Under the pieces are notes generated by a model. The model did not search any database. It was not told the origin of the DNA and saw only the letters and a list, made by a program, of their open reading frames with translations. Made by a program: the position numbers and the translations under genes. 39,848 bases of DNA from CAYTNY01 sp964439215 (lineage in GTDB: Bacteria > Oederibacteriota > PGYV01 > CAYTNY01), in NCBI GenBank assembly GCA_964439215.1, contig CAYTNY010000010.1, forward strand, positions 1-39,848. Direction: 5' to 3'. Numbering within the stretch: position 1 is the stretch's first letter; every line of letters begins with the position of its first letter. Positions 24,761-32,802 of the stretch are shown one piece after another.

Positions 24761-26668
24761 TTATTGTTCAAAGGGCAGAATAATAAAAACTTCCGCGCCT
24801 TTGCCCCGGCCCTCTGATTCCGCATAAATAATGCCTTCGTGAGCCTCTGCGATTTCACGTGCAATATGAAGCCCAACTCCCATACCGCCGTATTTCCTTG
24901 TTGCCGCATCCTCTGACTGATAAAAAACATCAAACATGGCTTTTTTCTCTTTTTCCTCAAATCCATATCCTTCATTTTTTATTCTGACAAGGACATATTC
25001 TTTCCCCGGGTCAACATCCGCGCTCTTTTCCCTTAATATATTCACTTTATCGCCCCTGATCTTCTTTAACACAATATGGACAAGAGTATCTCCCGGAGAA
25101 AATTTAAGCGCGTTCCCTATCACTTTTGAAAAAAGCTGCCGCAGCCTGAATTCATCGCCCTGCACAACAAAATCTTCCCGGGCAGGTTTGTCAATTTTAA
25201 TTCTCTCCGCATTTTTTCCGTAAAGTATGGTATTGTGCCTTATTATCTTTTGTATGCTCCCGCAGACATCAACATCTTTTATTTCAAGATTCATTCTGCC
25301 TGAGTGTATCAGGGATATATCTATCAGATCCGAAATAGTCATGCGCATTCTTTCCATATTTGCCTTCATCACTCCGGAAATCACCTCTGCTTTTTGAGGG
25401 TCATCCACGGGTTTTTCCACAAGAAAGTGATATGCATTTTCAATTATGGCAAGAGGCGTCTTAAGTTCATGGGAGATCATGGAAATAAAAGACGTTTTCA
25501 TACGGTCCGTTTCTTTGAGTTCTTCAAAGTTTTCCTCCAGCTGGCTGTAGGCAAAACCCAGATTTTCCGCCATTTTATTAAACGAATCCGCGAATTCCTT
25601 TAATTCACCCTCTTCCGCAACATATATTTTTCTTGCCTTCTTTTTTGACCTTATTGTTGTTTCAAGATCTTTCATTTCCTCCAAAAGACTGCTGAAAGGA
25701 TCCGCTATTCTCTTTGACATAATCCTCATCCACACAAAACCAAAAAGCAGATAAGAAAACACCCCTGCCGCAAATATCATTATCCACATATTCTTTTCTT
25801 CAGATAATATTTTTTCCGGCACAACCGCGCATACTTTCCACCGGAACTGTTCGGTTGTATTATAAAACACGACTGCTTTTTCCTTTTCGTATTCAACTTT
25901 TACGCGGCCTTTTTCTTTTGTCATCATTTCCGCCATTCCTTTTAAGCCCGCTGTTTCATATTCTTTATATTGTTTATCTTTGTCGTCGCAGACAAGAATA
26001 ACGCCTTTTTCATCTATCAGCATTATATGGCTGCCTTTAAAGAGCCTCACACCGCTGACAAAAGCACTCAGTCTTTCAAGCGTTATATCCGCGCCCACAA
26101 CTCCATAAATGTTTCCGCTGCCGTCAACAAGAGCTTTTACCACGCCTATGTTTATATCGTCGGTAGTAACCGATGGGTATTGTTCTGTTACCATTACGGA
26201 ATTTTTGTCTTCCAGCGCCAGTTTATACCACGGCCTTTGGCGGGGGTCATATTTTGAAGGCCGCGCGCGCTTATGCGACCTTACAAAGGACCCGCTTTCC
26301 CTTCCCATATACACAGAATTTATATGGGGATGACTGCGTCTGTATAAATCAAACAGTTTTATTATTTTTTTCTCTTCAGGGCCGTAGTCATAAACAAAAT
26401 CCGCCTCATCGGCATTAAGGAAAACGGTAAAATCAGAATCTTTTTTTGTCCTGACAACAGGATTCTGCGAGAGGTTTAATACGTCAAATTTCACGCTTTC
26501 AACCATTATTTCTATACTTTCGCCTATGTGGTGAGTTTGAGCATCATAAAATTCATAGAACCCGTTCATTCTCATTTCATAAAATCTCATCGTAAGCAGC
26601 GCCATTACCACAAACGCAACTGCCAGCGACGCTAAAAAAACCAGCTGAATCTTCTTTTTGAGACGCAT
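24761..26668 (-). CDS. Membrane sensor histidine kinase with dCache domain
   Basis: The protein has 635 residues. A first membrane helix (about 8-30) and a second (about 294-316) enclose a periplasmic dCache-type sensor domain that contains DPRQRPWYKLA (141-151) and VGADITLERL. A HAMP-like segment (about 316-372) leads to the HisKA dimerisation domain with phosphoacceptor His400 in SMISHELKTPLAI. The HATPase domain follows, with RLRQLFSKVIGNALKFSPG as N-box and MGVGLHIAREIAEAH as G-box. dCache domains commonly bind amino acids, amines or organic acids, but the ligand here is unknown. It is co-transcribed with the receiver-only regulator. The promoter is at 26733-26761. Confidence 0.92.
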   Translation of the reverse strand: MRLKKKIQLVFLASLAVAFVVMALLTMRFYEMRMNGFYEFYDAQTHHIGESIEIMVESVKFDVLNLSQNPVVRTKKDSDFTVFLNADEADFVYDYGPEEKKIIKLFDLYRRSHPHINSVYMGRESGSFVRSHKRARPSKYDPRQRPWYKLALEDKNSVMVTEQYPSVTTDDINIGVVKALVDGSGNIYGVVGADITLERLSAFVSGVRLFKGSHIMLIDEKGVILVCDDKDKQYKEYETAGLKGMAEMMTKEKGRVKVEYEKEKAVVFYNTTEQFRWKVCAVVPEKILSEEKNMWIMIFAAGVFSYLLFGFVWMRIMSKRIADPFSSLLEEMKDLETTIRSKKKARKIYVAEEGELKEFADSFNKMAENLGFAYSQLEENFEELKETDRMKTSFISMISHELKTPLAIIENAYHFLVEKPVDDPQKAEVISGVMKANMERMRMTISDLIDISLIHSGRMNLEIKDVDVCGSIQKIIRHNTILYGKNAERIKIDKPAREDFVVQGDEFRLRQLFSKVIGNALKFSPGDTLVHIVLKKIRGDKVNILREKSADVDPGKEYVLVRIKNEGYGFEEKEKKAMFDVFYQSEDAATRKYGGMGVGLHIAREIAEAHEGIIYAESEGRGKGAEVFIILPFEQ

Positions 26669-26732
26669 AAACCCTCCCCTTGCTCAACCCTCTTGTTTTC
26701 TTCTGATTTAATTTAATAAACCTTTTAGTGAA

Positions 26733-26761
26733 TGTATAGCATATTTTCTCTGTAAAAACAA
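26733..26761 (-). promoter_or_regulatory. Promoter of the histidine kinase operon
   Basis: On the minus strand TTGTTT (26756-26761), a 17-base spacer and TATACA (26733-26738). The leader would be about 60 bases. Confidence 0.55.
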
Positions 26762-26771
26762 CTTCTGTTCT

Positions 26772-27527
26772 CTACCGGGGGCTTTTTTTCCATAGCAGCT
26801 TCGCCCTGCACAGTTCCCTGCCTGTATTCGTGTTTATAATATTATGCCTGAAAGCAGCTAAGGCCCCGTCTACGGCTTCAAAACCGGCATCCACTTCATC
26901 TCCCCAAACACAATCCCGCGCAAAATTCACAATAAGTTCTTTCGGTTCATTTTCAAGAATAAATTCATAATCATAACAATCCAGCATCCATTTTATATAA
27001 CCGGTATTATTGGCGTGCCCGTTAACGTCTATATCACTGTATTTGACTTTAAAATGCCCGCGTATTTCGGGATTTTCCGGTTTTTCAACCCTTCCCTTTA
27101 CACTTCTTAAAATACCGGTTTCTTTTATCGGCCATATCTTCGCGAATTCACCCGGCCTTACGGGTTTTTTCTCCGCAGTATTTATTATCAGCCACGCAAA
27201 CGCGGCGCGGGCAATAAGCGCGCCTCCGGCTGTTTTTATCTCGAAATTCCTCAAAGGATAAAAACCTTCAAAACCGGGCAGCCACGTAGCCACCACAAGT
27301 TCTTCCTCCCATATCGGCATTCTTTCAATGCCGACATTTGCCTTTGATACAACCCAGGCCGTCCCCGCATCCAAAACCCGGCCGCCTTTTCTTTCAAAAC
27401 ATTTATAATGCGCCCATGCCGCATCCTGGAAATATTTCATAAGAGCAGTAAGTTTCGCGCGCCCTCCCGCATCCGCATCGCTTGAATCAACTTTTGTTTC
27501 AAATCTGTAAACCGATAAATCTTCCAT
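26772..27527 (-). CDS. Acyl-ACP thioesterase (FatA/FatB-like)
   Basis: The protein has 251 residues and forms a double hot-dog fold. The second half contains YSDIDVNGHANN (163-174), matching the conserved Asp-Asn-His region of acyl-ACP thioesterases (PF01643). The N-terminal half has the typical AWVVSKANVGIERMP and RAAFAWLIIN. The expected reaction is hydrolysis of acyl-ACP to free fatty acid and ACP. Bacterial members are best known from Firmicutes and Bacteroidetes; chain length cannot be predicted. It begins 14 bases after the RND transporter gene with AAAGGAAG upstream, so the pair forms one transcription unit, possibly linking fatty acid release to export. Confidence 0.85.
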   Translation of the reverse strand: MEDLSVYRFETKVDSSDADAGGRAKLTALMKYFQDAAWAHYKCFERKGGRVLDAGTAWVVSKANVGIERMPIWEEELVVATWLPGFEGFYPLRNFEIKTAGGALIARAAFAWLIINTAEKKPVRPGEFAKIWPIKETGILRSVKGRVEKPENPEIRGHFKVKYSDIDVNGHANNTGYIKWMLDCYDYEFILENEPKELIVNFARDCVWGDEVDAGFEAVDGALAAFRHNIINTNTGRELCRAKLLWKKSPR

Positions 27528-27541
27528 CTGTTCTTCCTTTG

Positions 27542-30500
27542 TCAGCAGTTTTTTCCCGAATTAAACTTTTCATGAATATAATGCCTGACATCTCTCGTAA
27601 AACCGTAAATACACGGAACAAGTACCAGCGTTATTACGGTGCCGAAAAGCAGGCCCCAGCCCATGGCCAGCATCATCTCTGCCAGCATTGAGTCGTATCC
27701 CGCAACTCCGTAAGCTGTAGGAAAAAGTGCGGCCACGGTTGTTATTGTTGTAAGCAGCACTGCCTGAAGCCTTGTTTTTGCTATATCCGCTATCTGCCCG
27801 TCAGACATTTCTTTATGATGGCACCTGTCGTATTCCCTGTCAAGTTTAACAAGCATAAGTATGGAATTGTTTACCACAACTCCCATGAGCCCTATTACTC
27901 CTATAACGGAAAAGAAACCATAAGTTGTCATGCCGTGGGCCAAAAACGCAAAAACAACACCTACAATTCCAAAAGGAATTGTAAACATTATCATAAGCGG
28001 CTTAAGAAATGACCCGAACAGCAGTATTAATATAGTATAAATTACAGCCAGCGTTATTATCACCGCTTTTATAAAACTCCGCCCCGATTCCCTGCTGTCT
28101 TTTATCTCGCCGTCAAAACTTATGTTGACCGAGGGGAACCGCGCCTTAACAGCCGGAAAAACATCCGCTTCAAGCTCAGCCGCTATATCAAGCGGCGTCT
28201 TTCCGGATTCGGAATTTATATCCGAATAGACGGTTGTTTTCCGCCTGAAGTCCTCTCTTTCTATCTGAGCCGGAGTTTTTCCTTTTTTTACCGTTACAAC
28301 GCTCTTTAAAGGCACCAGATAATTACCGCGGTTTTCTACAGGCATATTCATGACTTCTTTTATCGCTGCTTTTTCTCCCGGAGGAGTCGTCACTCTCACT
28401 CTGATCTGCTCTGTTTCGCCTTTTATTTCATATACTATGGCTCCCTCCACCGCGGCTCTGAGCGTCCTTTGTATGTTATCCGCCGTAACTCCCAGCCTTG
28501 CGGCTTTTTCGCGGTCTATCTCTATCCTGTATTCGGGGTTCATTACAACCTTGTCAATCTCAACATCCGCAAGAGCAGGGTTCTTCTTCATCAGGTCCTC
28601 CAAAAGACGGCTTGCTTCCCTTCTTGTTTTTTCATTATTCTCCCTGAGCAGTATCACAACAGGCGTTCCGCTGTCCTGTCCCCACCAGGAACGGGCAAAA
28701 CTCAGCTTTTTAAAATCTTTTTTATGAACTTTAATTGCTTCTTCCCATTCTTCCATAAGCCGGTTAAGCGATTTTTTTCTGTCCTCCCGCGGAACTATTT
28801 CAATAACCATATTAAATTTATGCTCTTCCGCAGTGCGCCATCTGCTTCTTGCGATATTCGTTCTTATGCCCACTACTTCCCTTCCCAGATACTTCTTAAA
28901 AACATTCTCAAGTTTTACTGTTTCACGCGCGGTATCGGCGCTCACTGTTCCGGGTTCTGTTTCGCCCATAAGAATAACCGTCTGCGTCTCTTCATTCGGA
29001 AACATTACAAATTTCATTTTAAACATAACAAGCGACAGCGCCGCCGCAAAAAGCAGAATCATTATGATAAAAACCGCCCCTTTGCGCTTCAGTATTTCCC
29101 CAAGAAACTTTCCGTATTTTTCCTCCACTCCAAGAAACCAGTGTTTTGCCCTTACTTCTTTTTCCGCTTTTCCGCGGGATTTTCTTTTCAGTTTTTTTAC
29201 AACACCGGACATCCACGCGGGCATTCTTTCATTCATATGCCCCGGAAGAATAAACAGCGACTCTATGAGGCTTGCGGCAAGCATCATAAAAACAACAGGG
29301 GGCAGAAATTCAAGCATTTTCCCGAACCGTCCCTCAAACATAAAAAACGGCAGAAACGCCGCACAGGTGGTTAACACTCCGGCAAAAACCGGCTTCAAAA
29401 CATAAACAGTGCCTTTTACCGATGAAGTATAAAAACCCATGCCCTGCGCCCTGCTGCGTGATATATTTTCCGCGACAATAATCGCGTCATCAACTATCAT
29501 ACCCATTACAATTATAACGGCCGCCAGCGTAATATTGTTCATCGTATATCCCATTACCGCCGCGGCTATAACTGTAAACGCAAAAGTAAAAGGTATTCCC
29601 ACAGCCACCCAGAAAGCTGTACGCAGATTTAACACAAGCAAAAGCATTATTATTATAAGCGCCATTCCTATTGCGCCGTTATTTAATATTATTGAGAGTC
29701 TGTTTCTGACATCATAGGAATTATCCCTGAGCATTATTGTTTCAAAAGGAGTTCCTTTAAGCGTGATTTCGGCAAAATCTCCCGCTGCGCGCCTCACCGC
29801 ATCTGTTGCTTCAAGGATGCCCGCGTTTGCGTTCTTTACAACGGTCAGTCTTACGCCTTCGCGGCCGTTGAGTTTTTGTATTGTTTTCTCGCTACGGAAA
29901 GTCTCCCTGACATTTGCGACCTGCCTGACGCTCACACTCCGGCCTTCAAACCCCGCACGGGCTATTACATTTTTTATTTTTTCGGCTGTATCCAGCTCCG
30001 AATACAGCGTAACCTTGGACTCTTCAGGATCTTCAAGGCTTCCTGCGGGTATTCTTGCGTTTGAGGCCCTTATTTCGGATATAATACGGGAAAGCGGTAT
30101 ATTATAATATCTCATTTTTTCAGGGTCTGCCTCAACATTTATTTCCGGGTTTCTGTAAAACGACCTGTTCACACTGTTTATTTCCGGCAGATTTAAAACA
30201 GCATCTTCAAGCATCAAAACATACTTCTGAAGCTTACTTCTTTTTTCATCGTCAAGAAGATGTACATCTTTATAAAACATACCTATCTGGATTATTGATC
30301 TCTGCGACGCCTTAAACTCCCTTACTCTGGGATTATCTATCACTTCCGCGGGCAGTCTTGCGTCGGAAACCGCGGTTCTGATCTCATTTATTGCTGTCTC
30401 CCTGTCGATATCGGGAAGCAGTTCAATACGAACGCTTGAAGACCCAAAAGCGGATGTACTGCTGACTTCTCCGACCCCGTCAATGCCTTTTATTCTGTCT

Positions 30501-30709
30501 TCCAGTTCTCTTGTGACAAAATACTCAACTTCTTCGGGAGATGCGCCCGGATATGAAGCTGACACCAGAACAAAATCCATTACAATATTGGGCATATCCT
30601 CTTTTTGTATATCAGAGACGGCAAAAAACGCCCCCAGAATAACACCTGCATATATAAGATTTCCCAGAAGTTTTCTTTTTGCAAAATATCCTATAAGTTT
30701 TTCAAGCAA
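27542..30709 (-). CDS. RND-family efflux transporter (AcrB-like inner membrane pump)
   Basis: The protein has 1055 residues, the full length of an AcrB-type trimer subunit. It has an N-terminal helix, a porter domain, a TM2-6 block, and a duplicated second half with the same pattern. The proton-relay pair Asp407-Asp408 is present in MIVDDAIIVAEN, at the same numbering as AcrB. The start is TTG at 30709 with AGAGGG about nine bases ahead; no better start is visible. No periplasmic adaptor (MFP) or outer membrane channel gene is adjacent, which is unusual for this family. The substrate is unknown. It is followed by the acyl-ACP thioesterase gene. Confidence 0.93.
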   Translation of the reverse strand: MLEKLIGYFAKRKLLGNLIYAGVILGAFFAVSDIQKEDMPNIVMDFVLVSASYPGASPEEVEYFVTRELEDRIKGIDGVGEVSSTSAFGSSSVRIELLPDIDRETAINEIRTAVSDARLPAEVIDNPRVREFKASQRSIIQIGMFYKDVHLLDDEKRSKLQKYVLMLEDAVLNLPEINSVNRSFYRNPEINVEADPEKMRYYNIPLSRIISEIRASNARIPAGSLEDPEESKVTLYSELDTAEKIKNVIARAGFEGRSVSVRQVANVRETFRSEKTIQKLNGREGVRLTVVKNANAGILEATDAVRRAAGDFAEITLKGTPFETIMLRDNSYDVRNRLSIILNNGAIGMALIIIMLLLVLNLRTAFWVAVGIPFTFAFTVIAAAVMGYTMNNITLAAVIIVMGMIVDDAIIVAENISRSRAQGMGFYTSSVKGTVYVLKPVFAGVLTTCAAFLPFFMFEGRFGKMLEFLPPVVFMMLAASLIESLFILPGHMNERMPAWMSGVVKKLKRKSRGKAEKEVRAKHWFLGVEEKYGKFLGEILKRKGAVFIIMILLFAAALSLVMFKMKFVMFPNEETQTVILMGETEPGTVSADTARETVKLENVFKKYLGREVVGIRTNIARSRWRTAEEHKFNMVIEIVPREDRKKSLNRLMEEWEEAIKVHKKDFKKLSFARSWWGQDSGTPVVILLRENNEKTRREASRLLEDLMKKNPALADVEIDKVVMNPEYRIEIDREKAARLGVTADNIQRTLRAAVEGAIVYEIKGETEQIRVRVTTPPGEKAAIKEVMNMPVENRGNYLVPLKSVVTVKKGKTPAQIEREDFRRKTTVYSDINSESGKTPLDIAAELEADVFPAVKARFPSVNISFDGEIKDSRESGRSFIKAVIITLAVIYTILILLFGSFLKPLMIMFTIPFGIVGVVFAFLAHGMTTYGFFSVIGVIGLMGVVVNNSILMLVKLDREYDRCHHKEMSDGQIADIAKTRLQAVLLTTITTVAALFPTAYGVAGYDSMLAEMMLAMGWGLLFGTVITLVLVPCIYGFTRDVRHYIHEKFNSGKNC

Positions 30710-30830
30710 TGTTTAATACCCTCTTTTCATTAATAAATTATTATAAAATTATACTACAAAATATAAGCCGGCGGAATATTAATTGGACGTATATGCAGCT
30801 GCGCAGGTTCCCTTGCATATTCTTTTATAT

Positions 30831-30870
30831 AAAAAAATGCCGCTGCTGTAAAAGCAGCGGCATTTTTTTT
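30831..30870. terminator. Bidirectional terminator after the RRM gene
   Basis: ATGCCGCTGC (30837-30846) pairs perfectly with GCAGCGGCAT (30854-30863) around a 7-base loop. A7 and T8 flanks extend it on either strand. It ends the RRM transcript about 30 bases after the stop. Confidence 0.88.
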
Positions 30871-30897
30871 ATGACCGGCCGTTTTTTTTATTATTCT

Positions 30898-31161
30898 TTA
30901 AAATCTGCTTCCGCCTTCGCTTTTTTCCCGCGGCGGTTTAGCCTCGTCTACTCTGATATTTCTTCCCTGCAAACTCGTTCCATTCATTGCTTCTTTCGCT
31001 TTCTGCGCCTCTTCCGGCGCAGACATTGTTACAAAACCAAAGCCTTTCCGGTCCATAACAATAGCGTCTTTGACTTCTCCGTATTCGGCAAATGCCGTTT
31101 TAAGGTCTTCCGTCTTTGTGTCAAAACTGAGATTACCAACATAAAGTTTCGCATTCTGCAT
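30898..31161 (-). CDS. RNA-binding protein, single RRM domain
   Basis: This 87-residue protein consists of one RNA recognition motif. RNP2 is LYVGNLSF (6-13) and RNP1 is KGFGFVTM, each with the aromatic residues that stack on RNA bases. A short charged Gly/Arg tail ends the protein. Bacterial proteins of this kind are known from cyanobacteria and other lineages, often as RNA chaperones or cold-responsive proteins. The targets are unknown. The start has AAAGGAGG at about 8 bases, a very strong site. The preceding 216 bases up to the exonuclease stop may contain a leader. Confidence 0.92.
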   Translation of the reverse strand: MQNAKLYVGNLSFDTKTEDLKTAFAEYGEVKDAIVMDRKGFGFVTMSAPEEAQKAKEAMNGTSLQGRNIRVDEAKPPREKSEGGSRF

Positions 31162-31377
31162 ACTGTTTACCTCCTTTCCGTTTAATCTAACAATGCTCTC
31201 AAGAAGGAAACAGAACTCAGATTAAATATCCTTAATGATTCCACTATTAAATAATAGTCAGCTGAATATTAAAAGCTTCCGGCCGGTCTTAAGACTGTTA
31301 TAAAGATACACCATTTCCCCCGAAAAAGATATATTTTCTTTTATGCACACGAAGAGTTTTCCGGCAGCATCCCTTTT

Positions 31378-31998
31378 TTATCTGCGCAGGCTTTTCTTTT
31401 TTTTCCATCTTATATAGCTCAATATATACTCATCCTCCGGGTCCACCGGCTTTATTTTCACGCCCAGGCTTTCTGCCATCCCGCGTATATCGCTGATTCC
31501 TGTCTTTTCCATTGCCTTTATAATAATATTAGCGGCCGCAATCGCGTCCTCGCCGGCATCATGATGCCGGAAATGGTGCCCCAGCATCCTGCTGAATGCT
31601 TTTAATTTATAAGTTTCCTGTTGGGGCCATGCTTTTTTAGCAAGTTCGCAGGTGCAGATATGCTCAAAAGAAGGGATCGGGATATTATATATCGTCAGAA
31701 CATCCCTCAGACAGTCAACATCAAAAGCCGTATTATGAGCGGCCACTATACTGCCTTCTATCAGATGTCTGATCTTCGGATAAAACTCATTGAACTCAGG
31801 CGCGTTTTTAACCATTTCAGGCCTTATTTTATGCACCCTTATATTATCCCTGTTAAAAACCCCATATTCAGGGTGCGGTTTTATCAGTTCGCTTACTGTC
31901 TCTGTTATAATTCCGTCCTCTATAACAGCCGCCCCGACAGAACATATACTGCCCCAAAAAGGATTTGCTGTTTCAAAATCAATACAAGTTATTCTCAC
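31378..31998 (-). CDS. DEDDh-type 3'-5' exonuclease (DnaQ/PolC epsilon-like)
   Basis: The protein has 206 residues. The exonuclease motifs are complete: Asp7 and Glu9 in CIDFETA, Asp93 in AHNTAFDVD, and His146 with Asp151 in HHDAGEDA. This is the DnaQ-like fold used in proofreading and in RNase T or stand-alone repair exonucleases. It is a single-domain enzyme, so a proofreading subunit role is only one option. A basic tail follows the fold. The start is GTG at 31998 with a weak GAGAAA site. A promoter lies at 32058-32085. It is transcribed divergently from the membrane protein at 32155. Confidence 0.88.
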   Translation of the reverse strand: MRITCIDFETANPFWGSICSVGAAVIEDGIITETVSELIKPHPEYGVFNRDNIRVHKIRPEMVKNAPEFNEFYPKIRHLIEGSIVAAHNTAFDVDCLRDVLTIYNIPIPSFEHICTCELAKKAWPQQETYKLKAFSRMLGHHFRHHDAGEDAIAAANIIIKAMEKTGISDIRGMAESLGVKIKPVDPEDEYILSYIRWKKKKSLRR

Positions 31999-32057
31999 TT
32001 TTATTTCTCAACTTTCAAAAAAATTCCCCTTCACTGCATCAACCCTAAATTACAATT

Positions 32058-32085
32058 ATTATAACACTCTTGTTTTGTTTTTCAA
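32058..32085 (-). promoter_or_regulatory. Promoter of the exonuclease gene
   Basis: On the minus strand TTGAAA (32080-32085), a 16-base spacer and TATAAT (32058-32063), close to consensus. The leader would be about 55 bases. Confidence 0.6.
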
Positions 32086-32119
32086 AGAACTTATTTGACA
32101 AAAATAAAAAAATAATATC

Positions 32120-32148
32120 TTGAAAATATCTGTAAATCACCTTATTAT
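32120..32148 (+). promoter_or_regulatory. Promoter of the membrane protein gene; possibly leaderless transcript
   Basis: TTGAAA (32120-32125), a 17-base spacer and TATTAT (32143-32148). Initiation about 7 bases later falls on or next to the ATG at 32155. An additional TTGACA at 32095-32100 with TATCTT 15 bases later is an alternative that would give a longer leader. Confidence 0.45.
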
Positions 32149-32154
32149 ATATTT

Positions 32155-32766
32155 ATGAATATTATACGCAGACTCATCGGCTTTATTTTATCAATCACAG
32201 GCATCATCGGCTTTTTTCTTGAAATCAGCAGCGGCGCGCCTGATTCCTTTGGGCTGATTCTGTCCGTTATACTTATCTTTTCAGGCTGTCTGCTCCTTTT
32301 CATATTCCCCCGGAAAATTCAGAAAACTTCAATCCCGCCTGAAATGCCCCGTCCGCCCTCAAACGGCATGAATGTAATCAGCACCGCGGGGATTATCTTT
32401 TCAGGCCTGACAATACTTGCCGGATTAATAACAATAATCTTTGGCGGCGCGGTTTTCAGCACACTTTTCTCGGAATCCGAGTCCGGCTGGGGCCTCTTGG
32501 GCGCGGGAATCACTGTCTTGGGAATAGTTATTCTGATGCTCGGTTTTATAAGGCTGCTCGGTTACATACTTTTAAAACGCCGCAGATACGCGGGATATAT
32601 AACTGTATTGATAATAGAAATTTTATCCGCATTGTATCTTTTGTTCCTCAGCGTTGAAGGCGGCCTGATCTTAACGTTCCTGCCCCTTTTCTGGTCCGTG
32701 TTTGTTGTTGTTTATCTTTTAAAAAACAGGCAAAACCGGCATGGCACAGCCAGCCGCACGCCATAA
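32155..32766 (+). CDS. Multi-pass membrane protein of unknown function
   Basis: This 203-residue, strongly hydrophobic protein has about six membrane segments (near 5-22, 33-50, 74-97, 113-138, 146-162 and 165-187). A short charged loop lies around 52-70. Arg/Lys-rich flanks such as KRRRY and RNRHGTASRTP suggest positive-inside topology. I recognise no family. No Shine-Dalgarno sequence precedes the ATG, which sits almost exactly at the predicted transcription start. It is divergent from the exonuclease gene, and its end faces the flavoprotein gene at 32803. Confidence 0.6.
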   Translation: MNIIRRLIGFILSITGIIGFFLEISSGAPDSFGLILSVILIFSGCLLLFIFPRKIQKTSIPPEMPRPPSNGMNVISTAGIIFSGLTILAGLITIIFGGAVFSTLFSESESGWGLLGAGITVLGIVILMLGFIRLLGYILLKRRRYAGYITVLIIEILSALYLLFLSVEGGLILTFLPLFWSVFVVVYLLKNRQNRHGTASRTP

Positions 32767-32802
32767 AACAGGGTCCGGAACCCGCCTCTGCCGCCTGCCT
32801 TT

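Noticed and set aside
28469..29374. Long plus-strand frame opposite the RND gene
   Set aside because: It is antisense to a full-length, well-conserved RND gene and has no start signal or family.
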